A stretch of 64,000 nucleotides of DNA from Hyphomicrobiaceae bacterium (GTDB lineage: Bacteria; Pseudomonadota; Alphaproteobacteria; Rhizobiales; Hyphomicrobiaceae): contig JALHMB010000007.1 in the NCBI GenBank assembly GCA_022844275.1, forward strand, positions 124,001 through 188,000, in the 5' to 3' direction. The translations under genes were made by a program, and so were the position numbers. The notes under the pieces are model-generated. The model was given only the letters and a program-made list of their open reading frames with translations. It made no database searches and had not been told where the DNA came from. Each line of letters begins with the position of its first letter. Position 1 is the stretch's first letter. Shown here piece by piece: positions 8,955 to 17,189 of this stretch.

Positions 8955-10109
8955 ATGAGCGCGAGCCCCCTTGCACGATACAACGCGCGCGTCGAAGCCG
9001 GCGAGGCGACCTATGACAGCGCCCAGGCCGCCGTCGCCGCCCGCTTGGATGCGCTTGCCGACGAGCTGAAGGACTGGCGACCCGCCAATGGCGGTTGGAA
9101 GCTCTCCAATCTGTTTGCCGCCAAGCGGCCGACGCCGAACGGGCTCTACATTCACGGCAAGGTCGGCCGCGGCAAGACCATGCTGATGGACATCTTCTTC
9201 GACACAGTTCAGTTTGCGCCCAAGCGCCGTATTCATTTCCACGAGTTCATGGCGGAGACGCACGATCGCATCGGCACGGCGCGGAAGGCGGTCAGCGGCG
9301 ATCCCCTGCCCCATGTTGCCAACGCGATCGCCGACGAGGCGCAGCTCCTGTGCTTCGACGAGCTGCATGTGACCGACATTGCCGATGCCATGATCCTCGG
9401 GCGCCTGTTCAAGGGATTGTTCGAACGCCAGGTGGTGATGGTCGCGACGTCGAACCAGCCGCCGCGCGGCCTCTACCTGAACGGTCTCAACCGTCAGCTC
9501 TTCCTGCCGTCGATCGATCTCATCGAGCAGCACATGGAGGTGATCGAGCTCGGCGCCGCCAAGGACTTCCGGCTCGAGAAGCTCGCCGGTCAGCCGCTCT
9601 ATTTTACGCCGGCCAATTCCGATCCGCGCCGCGCGCTCAGGGCCACATTCACGCGCCTCACAGGTGTTTGGAAGGGCAAGCCCATGACGCTCGACGTCAA
9701 GGGCCGTGCGCTTACTGTTCCCGAGGCGGCGCGTGGCGTCGCCTTCTTCAGCTTCGACGATCTGTGCAACAAGCCGCTCGGCTCGCTCGACTACCTCCAC
9801 ATTGCCCATGCCTTCCATACGGTGATCATCGAAGGCATTCCCAAGCTGCCGCCCGAGAAGCGCAACGAGGCGCGTCGCTTCATCAACCTGATCGATACGC
9901 TTTATGACAACCGCATCGGGCTCATCGCCTCGGCCGAGGCCGAGCCGCAGGAGCTATACCCGGCAGGCGACGCGGCAGTTCTATTCGAGCGCACGGTAAG
10001 CCGGCTCATCGAGATGCGCAGCGAGGCTTATCTCGAGAGCCGCACAGAGCGTGTGACAGCGGCCGATGTGGCGGCAGAGCCTCCAGTAGCGGCCGCCCAG
10101 CAGGCATAG
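8955..10109 (+). CDS. zapE: AFG1/ZapE-family ATPase
   Basis: This 384-residue AFG1-like P-loop ATPase is of the type called ZapE in bacteria (linked to Z-ring control) and LACE1/AFG1 in mitochondria (protein turnover). The N-terminal region is followed by Walker A HGKVGRGKTMLMD near residues 68-77, then HFHEFMAETHDRI and Walker B LLCFDELHVTDIADAMIL. The arginine-rich TSNQPPRGLYLNGL segment and a C-terminal FERTVSRLIEMRS stretch are typical. It is monocistronic here, bounded by a terminator-like hairpin. A division role is established for E. coli ZapE only; for this protein it is inference. Confidence 0.93.
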   Translation: MSASPLARYNARVEAGEATYDSAQAAVAARLDALADELKDWRPANGGWKLSNLFAAKRPTPNGLYIHGKVGRGKTMLMDIFFDTVQFAPKRRIHFHEFMAETHDRIGTARKAVSGDPLPHVANAIADEAQLLCFDELHVTDIADAMILGRLFKGLFERQVVMVATSNQPPRGLYLNGLNRQLFLPSIDLIEQHMEVIELGAAKDFRLEKLAGQPLYFTPANSDPRRALRATFTRLTGVWKGKPMTLDVKGRALTVPEAARGVAFFSFDDLCNKPLGSLDYLHIAHAFHTVIIEGIPKLPPEKRNEARRFINLIDTLYDNRIGLIASAEAEPQELYPAGDAAVLFERTVSRLIEMRSEAYLESRTERVTAADVAAEPPVAAAQQA

Positions 10110-10124
10110 GCAACAGCTTTGGCG

Positions 10125-10159
10125 GCAACGGGTTGACCGTATGGCGCCGTTGCGTTTTT
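10125..10159 (+). terminator. Probable Rho-independent terminator after zapE
   Basis: A 7-bp stem GCAACGG (10125-10131) pairs with CCGTTGC (10147-10153) across a 15-base loop and is followed by GTTTTT. It lies 15 bases after the zapE stop and before the Lon-like gene, which would therefore need its own promoter. Confidence 0.6.
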
Positions 10160-10217
10160 CTCCGGGGCGCTTCGGGCGCGGGCGGGCGTACGCCGAGTTG
10201 GCGAGGAGTGAAGTGGC

Positions 10218-12782
10218 ATGGCATTCTGGAAATCACAGCCCTCCAAACCCGACAAGGCCGACAAAACCGAACCGGGCAAGCCAGCACCTGCCACGGTGGC
10301 CAATGGCGCGGGCACGCCGTCGGCCGAAGGGCACACGCCGCTCGCCATCGCCGAGCTTCGTCGCGCTGTCGACCCTGACGCGCTCGGCTTCAAGACGACC
10401 TCCGAGCTTGAGCCGGCGCGCGGTCTCATCGGCCAGGATCGTGCGCTCAAAGCCATCCAGTTCGGCGCCAACATGGCGAGCCACGACTTCAATATCTTCG
10501 TGCTCGGACCTGCGGCCTCGGGCAAGACGACGGCTGTCCACCAGCACCTCGAGCGCAAGCTCAAGGATCTGCCGATCCCGCCCGACTGGGTCTACGTCAA
10601 CAACTTCGAGACGCCGAACCGCCCGCGCGCGCTGAAGCTGCCGCCGGGCCGTGCGCGCGCGCTCGTCAAAGGTATGATCGGTGCCATTGACGAATTGCGG
10701 AACACGCTCCCTGCTATGTTCGAGGGCGAGGATTATCAGGCGCGGCGGCGCGCCATCGAGGAGGAGTTCCGCTCGGGCCAGGAGCAGGCCTTCGAGGCCC
10801 TCAACGCCAAGGCAAACAGCCAGAACATCACCATCCTGCGGACGCCCAATGGCTTCGCGATGGCGCCGATGCACGAAGGCAAGATCGTCAAGCCGGAGGT
10901 GTTCAACACGCTGCCCGAAGCCATGCGCAAGCAGATCGAACAGCGCATCGAAGCTTTGCAGAAAGAACTCGCGGAGATCATCGAGAAGCTGCCGAAGACC
11001 GACAAGCAGCGCCGCGCGAAGCTGAGCGAGCTCAACGAGGAAATTGCCGCGCTCGGCGTGCATGAAGCGCTCGACGATCTTGCTGCCGCCTTTGCCGATC
11101 AGCAGGACGTGCTGACCTACCTCGATGCGGTCGGTCGCGATCTCATTCGCAATGTCGGTCTCTTTCTCGTGCCCGCCGGCGAGGACAACGAGATCGTCAA
11201 GCAGCCGGCCGATACGGCGCGCGATGCCCGTTTCCGGCGCTACATGGTCAATTCCATGGTGTCCCATGGCGGCGATGATGCGCCGATGGCGCCACTCGTC
11301 GAGGAGCTGAATCCGACCTACGGCAATCTCATCGGCCGGATCGAGCATATCGCCCAGATGGGCGCGCTCGTGACGGACTTTCTGCTGATCAAGCCGGGCA
11401 CCTTGCACAAGGCGAACGGCGGCTACCTGATGATCGATGCGCGCAAGCTGCTCATGTCGCCCTTCGCCTGGGAGGCACTCAAGCGCTCCATCAAGGCGCG
11501 CGAGATCCGCATCGAGCAGCCCTCCGAGATGTCGGGGCTGATGTCGACGCAGTCGCTCGATCCCGAGCCCATTCCTTTCGAGACCAAGGTCGTCCTGCTC
11601 GGCGATCGCGAGCTTTATTACCTGCTGGCCGCGGCCGATCCGGACTTCTCGCGCTTTTTCAAGGTCCAGGCCGACTTCGACGACTCGATCGCCCGCTCTG
11701 CCGAGAACGATCAGGCCTATGCCCGCCTGATCGCGTCCATCGTCGTTGAGCACAAGCTTAAGCCCCTCGATGCACCGGCCGTCGCCCGCATCATCGAGGA
11801 GGGCGCCCGGCTCGCCTCCGACCGCGAGAAACTCTCGATCGAGATCGGCCGCATCGCCGACCTGGTGCGCGAAGCCGACTACTGGGCCGCCCAGGCGGGC
11901 CGATCCACGACCACACGTGCGGACGTCGCCCAGGCAATCAACGAGGCTACCCAGCGATCGGATCGCCTGCGCGATCGAGCCCAGGAGACGATCGAGCGCC
12001 AGATCGTGCTCGTCGATACGACCGGCACCAAGGTCGGGCAGATCAACGGCCTCGCTGTCCTCCAGCTCGGCGACTTTGCCTTCGGACGTCCAAGCCGCAT
12101 TACGGCGCGCGTGCGCATGGGGTCAGGGCGCGTCACCGACATCGAGCGCGAAGCCAATCTCGGCGGCGCGCTCCACACCAAGGGCGTGATGATCCTCTGG
12201 GGCTTCCTCGCCGGTCGCTATGCGCTCGACGTCCCGCTCGCGCTCGCGGCAACGCTGGTCTTCGAGCAGTCCTATGGCGGCGTCGATGGCGACAGCGCGT
12301 CCTCAACCGAGCTCTATGCGCTCCTTTCGGCGCTGTCGGAGGTGCCGATCAAGCAGTCGTTCGCGGTGACAGGATCGGTCAACCAGTGGGGCGAGGTGCA
12401 GGCCATCGGCGGCGTGAACGAAAAGATCGAAGGCTTCTATGATGTCTGCAAGGCGCGTGGGCTCACGGGCGAGCAGGGCGTGCTGATCCCGAAGGCAAAT
12501 GTGCAGCATCTCATGCTGCGCGAAGACGTTGTCGAGGCGGTGAAGGCGGGCAAGTTTGCGGTTCATGCCGTCGAAACGATCGATCAGGGCATCGAGATCT
12601 TGACCGGGATCAAAGCCGGCACACGCGGCGATGACGGACACTTCGAGGCCGGCAGCATCAACCGCAAGGTCGAGGAGAAGCTGCGCGATTTCGCCGAGCG
12701 GGGCCGCGCCTTCGCACGCCGCTCAGAGAGCGAAAGCGGCGACAGCGCCTCGGGCAGCAGCAACGGAAAGCCGTCGTCATGA
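10218..12782 (+). CDS. Lon-related AAA ATP-dependent protease (S16 family)
   Basis: The product is an 854-residue protease that lacks the Lon substrate-binding N-domain and instead begins with a short linker and an AAA module of the YcbZ/LonB-like type. The first phrase is GQDRALKAIQFGANM with Walker A GPAASGKTT (lysine 103). An inserted helical region (about 150-280) separates it from a second ATPase half with GYLMIDARKLL and VVLLGDREL. The C-terminal S16 domain has the Ser-Lys dyad: DGDSAS with Ser693 and NEKIEG with Lys736, the 43-residue spacing of Lon. A GAGGAG ribosome site precedes the ATG. Its stop overlaps the next gene by ATGA. The role is protein quality control, substrate unknown. 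Confidence 0.92.
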   Translation: MAFWKSQPSKPDKADKTEPGKPAPATVANGAGTPSAEGHTPLAIAELRRAVDPDALGFKTTSELEPARGLIGQDRALKAIQFGANMASHDFNIFVLGPAASGKTTAVHQHLERKLKDLPIPPDWVYVNNFETPNRPRALKLPPGRARALVKGMIGAIDELRNTLPAMFEGEDYQARRRAIEEEFRSGQEQAFEALNAKANSQNITILRTPNGFAMAPMHEGKIVKPEVFNTLPEAMRKQIEQRIEALQKELAEIIEKLPKTDKQRRAKLSELNEEIAALGVHEALDDLAAAFADQQDVLTYLDAVGRDLIRNVGLFLVPAGEDNEIVKQPADTARDARFRRYMVNSMVSHGGDDAPMAPLVEELNPTYGNLIGRIEHIAQMGALVTDFLLIKPGTLHKANGGYLMIDARKLLMSPFAWEALKRSIKAREIRIEQPSEMSGLMSTQSLDPEPIPFETKVVLLGDRELYYLLAAADPDFSRFFKVQADFDDSIARSAENDQAYARLIASIVVEHKLKPLDAPAVARIIEEGARLASDREKLSIEIGRIADLVREADYWAAQAGRSTTTRADVAQAINEATQRSDRLRDRAQETIERQIVLVDTTGTKVGQINGLAVLQLGDFAFGRPSRITARVRMGSGRVTDIEREANLGGALHTKGVMILWGFLAGRYALDVPLALAATLVFEQSYGGVDGDSASSTELYALLSALSEVPIKQSFAVTGSVNQWGEVQAIGGVNEKIEGFYDVCKARGLTGEQGVLIPKANVQHLMLREDVVEAVKAGKFAVHAVETIDQGIEILTGIKAGTRGDDGHFEAGSINRKVEEKLRDFAERGRAFARRSESESGDSASGSSNGKPSS

Positions 12783-13639
12783 TCATGCACGTAGCGGAAG
12801 CCGGCGAGCAGCGCGGACGGGTCGTACTGCACATCACCTCAGGACATCCGAACAATGTGGCCATCGAGGCCGCCGTCCGTATTGCCCAGGCCTTCCACTC
12901 GGAGATCGAGAGCCTGTTCGTCGAGGACATGCAGCTCTACGACATGGCGAGCTATCCTTTCGCACGCGAAATCTCGCTCAGGGGCACGAACCGCGCCCTC
13001 TCCCGCGAGGACATCGAGCGCGATCTGCGCCTGACGGGCAGGGCCCTGTGCCGCCGCGTCGAGAGACTGGCGCACGCTGCCAATGTGCCGCTCAGATCGC
13101 GGATCGTGCGCGATGACCCTGTGCAGGCGCTTGCCAAGGCCTGTGCCGAGGATGGGCCGTGGAATGTCGTCGCGCTGGCGGATGTCCTGGCGCCTGGTCA
13201 GGGCGTGCGGGTCTGTGATCTGTTCGCCAATGTCGGCGGCTATACGGGTCTCATGCTGGTCGGGCCGAAGGCACGCCGGACGCGCGGCCCCATCATCGCC
13301 GTCGTCGAAAGCGCAGATCATCTCCAGCCTATGCTGCGCGCTGCGGAGCGCATGGCCGGCGTCACCAACGGCGAGGTCATGGTCATGCTGCTCGCCGACG
13401 GACCGAGCGGTGGCCAGCATCTCGAGGAGCAGGTCCGCCTTGCGCTAGGTGATCAGACCAAGATTCAACTGCTGCGCTGTCAGATCGATCAGGGCGCGCC
13501 GGCCGCACTGGCTGAAATTATCCGGCGCCTTCATGGCGGCTTCCTGATCGCGCACTTCGGCGGCATTCTCGTACCGGCGCACGGCGATCTCCGAGACCTC
13601 GTCTCGGCGCTGGAATGCCCACTGTTTCTGATGCGGTGA
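12779..13639 (+). CDS. Universal-stress-protein-like protein
   Basis: This 286-residue cytoplasmic protein starts with a beta strand and helix typical of UspA folds (VVLHITSGHPNNVAIEAAVRIA, then SLFVEDMQLYD). A second, weaker half begins near GPIIAVVESADHLQPMLRAAERM, giving a tandem Usp-like layout. The glycine-rich ATP-binding loop of ATP-type Usp proteins is not evident. The ATG lies in the stop of the Lon-like gene (ATGA), so the two are made together. Function is unknown; a role as an adaptor or stress partner of the protease is only an inference from coupling. Confidence 0.75.
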   Translation: MIMHVAEAGEQRGRVVLHITSGHPNNVAIEAAVRIAQAFHSEIESLFVEDMQLYDMASYPFAREISLRGTNRALSREDIERDLRLTGRALCRRVERLAHAANVPLRSRIVRDDPVQALAKACAEDGPWNVVALADVLAPGQGVRVCDLFANVGGYTGLMLVGPKARRTRGPIIAVVESADHLQPMLRAAERMAGVTNGEVMVMLLADGPSGGQHLEEQVRLALGDQTKIQLLRCQIDQGAPAALAEIIRRLHGGFLIAHFGGILVPAHGDLRDLVSALECPLFLMR

Positions 13640-13678
13640 ATTTTCTGCGCATACGCGAAGCCGCAAGTTCACCAAGTG

Positions 13679-13791
13679 CCCTCTCCCCGCGTGCGGGAAG
13701 AGGGCTAGGGTGAGGGCGGCGACATACCTCAACGTTGGCACATGTGGCCGCCCCTCATCCCGACCTTCTCCCCGTAAGGACGGGGAGAAGG
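13679..13791. repeat. Two palindromes of a dispersed intergenic repeat type
   Basis: Two hairpins lie between convergent genes. The first pairs CCCTCTCCCCGC (13679-13690) with GCGGGAAGAGGG (13693-13704) and is followed by CTAGGGTGAGGG. The second is a perfect 12-bp stem CCTTCTCCCCGT (13764-13775) with ACGGGGAGAAGG (13780-13791) and is preceded by CCCCTCATCCCG. Runs like these are a common REP-like intergenic element of proteobacterial genomes. It may also act as a bidirectional transcription stop here. Confidence 0.75.
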
Positions 13792-13831
13792 GGAAGTTGG
13801 CTTGCGACATCGCAGCCGTCGGCTTACTCAA

Positions 13832-15883
13832 TCAGGCCGCCGCCTCTTTCTGCGCCGCAAGCACCTGATCGGCCAGGCGTCCGGTCAGCTCGGCAAGGTG
13901 ATCGAACTTCGCTGCGAAAGTGCCGACGCCGGCCGTCGCCGAGCGCAGCTCGACGATCAGATCCTGGATCTCCGTTTCCGGCACACGCGCCTGCACGACA
14001 TCCCATCCCGGCCAATCCGGCCGCGCATCGAAGCCGAGGATCTGACCGCGCCGCTGTGAGATCATCGCGTTGACGCGCGATGTCGCCTCGGTCGGAACCA
14101 CGATCTCAACCGCCATCACAGGCTCGAGCAATACGGGGCCGCACTTCGGCATGCCTTCCGACATCGCAAGCCGTCCAGCCTGACGGAAGGCCATGTCCGA
14201 GCTGTCGACGCTATGATACGAGCCATCGGTCAGCGTCACCGCAACATCGACCACCGGAAAACCAAGCGGACCGTGCTGGAGATAGTCGCGCACGCCGATC
14301 TCGACCGAGGGGATGAACTGCTTCGGCACCACGCCGCCGGTGATCGTGTCGTCGAACTGGAAGCCCTCGCCACGGCGCATCGGCTTGATCTCGACGACGA
14401 CGTCACCGAACTGGCCGTGCCCGCCGGACTGCTTCTTGTGCCTACCGCGGATCGAGACGCTGCCTTTAATCGTCTCCTTGTACGGTATCTGACGCCGCCG
14501 CGTGCTCGCGTCGATACCGTACTTCCGCTTCAGCCGCTCCATGGCCACGCGGAGATGCATCTCACCCTGCCCCCAGAGCACCATCTGGTGCGTCTCGGCC
14601 GCGTGATCGAGTCGGACGGAAGGATCCTCCTCGATCAGCTTCGAGAGGGCGGCACTGAGCTTCACCTCGTCCTTTCGGTCCTTGAGCTCGATGGCGACGC
14701 CGTACACGGGTGCTGCCTGCTCGGGCAGCTTGATCTGCGCGACGCCGTTCTTCTCCAAAGAAAGAGTGTCACCAGTGCGCGCTCGCTCGAGCCGTCCGAG
14801 AGCAACGGTATCGCCGCGCTTGGCAGCCGTAAGCTTGCGCGCTTCCTGGCCCAGCATGGAGAAGATGCCGGCAACGCGATCGTCTCCGCGCGGGCCGTAG
14901 AGCGTCGCGCCGTCGGCGAGGTCGCCGGCGAGCACGCGCGCAATGGACAGCTTGCCGCCATGCGCCGTGTACATGGTCTTGAGGATCTGCACCGCCGACT
15001 TGGCATCGCCAATCCCGAGACGCTCGGCGGTATACGAGACGAACGGCGCTTCGTGACGCAGAGCTTTCAGGAGCCGCACGATACCATTGCCGTTCTCGGC
15101 CGAGCCCAGCAGGACCGGACAGATCAGACCCTCGCGCATTTCCTTGGCGAGATCCTCGAATACCCTGTCGCGCGGCGGCTGCATGTCAGTCAGAAGCTGC
15201 TCCATGAGCTCGTCGTCGTAGTCGGCGAGTTGCTCGAGCATGTGGAAGCGCGCCTCCTGCTTGCGGGGCTCAAGCGCTTCCGGCATCGGAATAACCTCGG
15301 AGGGGGCGTGCTCGCGGTAAACGAAGGCGCGCTCAAGCGCGAGATCAACGAAACCCGTCGCGATGCCGTTCTCCCACACGGGGATCTGCCGTAGCACCAG
15401 CGGCTTGGCACTCGCCGGCTGCAGCATCGGCAGGATCTCGCGCACCGGGGTCTCGAAACTGTCGATCTTGTTCAGGAAGAGGAAATGGGGAATGCCGCGA
15501 TTCTCGAGCTGCTTGAGAATGAGCTGGAGCGCGGGTACGCGCTTGGGATCGGGCTCGCAGACGACGACCGCGGCATCGCAGCCGGCAAGTACGGCGTTCG
15601 CTTCGGCCTGAAATTCGATCGAGCCGGGGCAATCGATGAAAGTGAAGCGGTCTCCCAGGAATTCAACGTCGGCGACGTTGACCTCGACGCTCATGCCGTG
15701 ATCGCGGGCTTCGGGCACGCCGTCGCCGACCGTATTCTTGTCCGCGATGGCGCCCTGGCGCGTTACAGCGTTGGTGCGGGCGAGGATGGCTTCGAGAAGT
15801 GTCGTCTTGCCGGAAAGGTACGGACCGAGGATCGCGATGGCGCGGGCGCCGCGCGTTGCACTGCCGTTGGGTTCAAGCCCCAT
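13832..15883 (-). CDS. Elongation factor G-like GTPase (EF-G paralogue)
   Basis: The start at 15883 is chosen because a perfect AAGGAGG precedes it; an upstream in-frame start has none. The 683-residue product has the EF-G domain order: GTPase, domain II, domain III, IV (RRRQIPYKETI, then RGRHKKQSGGHGQFG) and V (PVMAVEIVVPTEAT). The GTPase core is divergent: P-loop GPYLSGKTT, switch I region RDHGMSV instead of RGITI, G3 DCPGS where canonical EF-G has DTPGH, and G4 NKID. Loss of the switch II histidine and absence of a str operon indicate a paralogue, not the main translocase. It stands alone. Its cellular role is unknown. Confidence 0.88.
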   Translation of the reverse strand: MGLEPNGSATRGARAIAILGPYLSGKTTLLEAILARTNAVTRQGAIADKNTVGDGVPEARDHGMSVEVNVADVEFLGDRFTFIDCPGSIEFQAEANAVLAGCDAAVVVCEPDPKRVPALQLILKQLENRGIPHFLFLNKIDSFETPVREILPMLQPASAKPLVLRQIPVWENGIATGFVDLALERAFVYREHAPSEVIPMPEALEPRKQEARFHMLEQLADYDDELMEQLLTDMQPPRDRVFEDLAKEMREGLICPVLLGSAENGNGIVRLLKALRHEAPFVSYTAERLGIGDAKSAVQILKTMYTAHGGKLSIARVLAGDLADGATLYGPRGDDRVAGIFSMLGQEARKLTAAKRGDTVALGRLERARTGDTLSLEKNGVAQIKLPEQAAPVYGVAIELKDRKDEVKLSAALSKLIEEDPSVRLDHAAETHQMVLWGQGEMHLRVAMERLKRKYGIDASTRRRQIPYKETIKGSVSIRGRHKKQSGGHGQFGDVVVEIKPMRRGEGFQFDDTITGGVVPKQFIPSVEIGVRDYLQHGPLGFPVVDVAVTLTDGSYHSVDSSDMAFRQAGRLAMSEGMPKCGPVLLEPVMAVEIVVPTEATSRVNAMISQRRGQILGFDARPDWPGWDVVQARVPETEIQDLIVELRSATAGVGTFAAKFDHLAELTGRLADQVLAAQKEAAA

Positions 15884-16253
15884 GGTTTCCTCCTTGTCGC
15901 TCAGGCGCAAGGACGTGTGCCGCGCCCCGCGCCTGAGTTGAGGCCGCGCGGCATGGAGAATGTTCGTTTCAGATGGGATCGTGCAGCCGTATCATCCGAA
16001 ACGTGCATCCCACTCCAAACTTGGATGCAGGGTGCGTTTCACGGCCCACAAGGAAGCTTCGTCGCTTCCAGGAGAGGCGATCGCGCTTATGCATGTTGGA
16101 CCGGCATTTTGCCGCGCGCAAGAGCCGTTCGCGTACTGCCCATCGGTGCAATGCAGCACATCTCAACACGGCGCTTTAACCTGCGGACATCGCGCAGTAG
16201 AACGCTAGCGAACACACGGGCCGGCGTAAGTCGGTCAAACACCGGGAGGAACC
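15884..16253. promoter_or_regulatory. Divergent intergenic region with clustered dyads
   Basis: This 370-bp gap between the EF-G paralogue and the dehydrogenase holds both promoters. At 15965-16040 there are nested inverted repeats: CGTTTCAGATG (15965) against CATCCGAAACG (15993-16003), then TGCATCC (16004-16010) against GGATGCA (16023-16029), and another CGTTTC at 16035. These look like operator half-sites or a structured leader. A GGGAGGAA ribosome site lies just before 16254. No gene is supported in the gap. Confidence 0.45.
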
Positions 16254-17141
16254 ATGCCTGCTACCATCGCTTTTGTCGGCCTTGGCGCCATGGGCGCGGA
16301 GATGGCTGAGACCCTGGTATCCAAACAGTGGCGCGTCGTTGGCTACGACATTCGCCGGGAAGCCATCGACCGCCTCGTGAAGAATGGTGGACATGCCGCA
16401 GCGAGCGCTGCGGAAGCGGCGAAGGGTGCCGAAGCCCTGGTGCTGATGGTTGTCAACGCCGATCAGGCAGAGATGATCCTCTTCAAGGATGGCGCACTCG
16501 AGGCGCTGCCTGCGGGCGGAACGGTCGTCCTCATGGCGACATGCGCGCCCGCACGCGTCGAGGACATTGCCAAACGCGTGGAGGCAAGCGGGCGCAAATT
16601 CGTCGACGCGCCCGTGTCGGGCGGCGTCACCGGCGCCAAGGGCGGCACGCTCACCATCATGGCGGCAGCACCGCAGGCAACGTTCGACGCCGCGCGCCCG
16701 ATGCTCGAAGCCATGGGATCCAACCTCTTCTATCTCGGCCAGAAGCCGGGGCAGGGTTCCGCGATGAAGATCGTCAATCAGCTCATGGCGGGCGCCAATC
16801 TCGCAGTCGCGGCGGAGGCGATCGCGTTTGCAGAGCGCGCCGGCGTCGATACGAAAGTTGCTTATGAGCTGCTGACGGGCTCGGCCGCCGGAAGCTGGAT
16901 GCTCAAGGCGCGCGGACCGCGCATGATCGACTACGACAATGTCGTCACCAGTGCTGTGGAAATCTTCGTAAAGGATCTCGGCCTCGTGCTCGACTCCGGC
17001 CGCGCGTTGCGGATCGGCTTGCCCATCGCGGCCGCTGCGCATCAGCAGTTTCTGTCCGCTGCTGGCATGGGTCTCGGTTCGCAGGACGACAGCCAAGTCG
17101 TCCAGGTCTACCGCACGCTCAGCGGCAAGGCCAAGACCTGA
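16254..17141 (+). CDS. NAD(P)-dependent 3-hydroxyisobutyrate/threonate dehydrogenase-family oxidoreductase
   Basis: This 295-residue beta-hydroxyacid dehydrogenase has the Rossmann motif FVGLGAMGAEMA at the N-terminus, the substrate-binding phrase DAPVSGGVTGAKGGTL, and the catalytic lysine helix GSAMKIVNQLM. The family includes 3-hydroxyisobutyrate, tartronate semialdehyde and L-threonate dehydrogenases; which substrate is used cannot be decided. Strong Shine-Dalgarno GGGAGGAA. It is followed after 48 bp by a fumarase-superfamily lyase on the same strand, suggesting a shared small-acid degradation route. Confidence 0.88.
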   Translation: MPATIAFVGLGAMGAEMAETLVSKQWRVVGYDIRREAIDRLVKNGGHAAASAAEAAKGAEALVLMVVNADQAEMILFKDGALEALPAGGTVVLMATCAPARVEDIAKRVEASGRKFVDAPVSGGVTGAKGGTLTIMAAAPQATFDAARPMLEAMGSNLFYLGQKPGQGSAMKIVNQLMAGANLAVAAEAIAFAERAGVDTKVAYELLTGSAAGSWMLKARGPRMIDYDNVVTSAVEIFVKDLGLVLDSGRALRIGLPIAAAAHQQFLSAAGMGLGSQDDSQVVQVYRTLSGKAKT

Positions 17142-17189
17142 GCCTTCGACGCCACCCGTCCACGAGCCCATAAAGAACAGAGCAAACAT

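Noticed and set aside
13445-13831. Open frame of 128 codons across the repeat region on the minus strand
   Set aside because: Most of it is antisense to the Usp-like gene and the rest is palindromic repeat DNA; no family or ribosome site.
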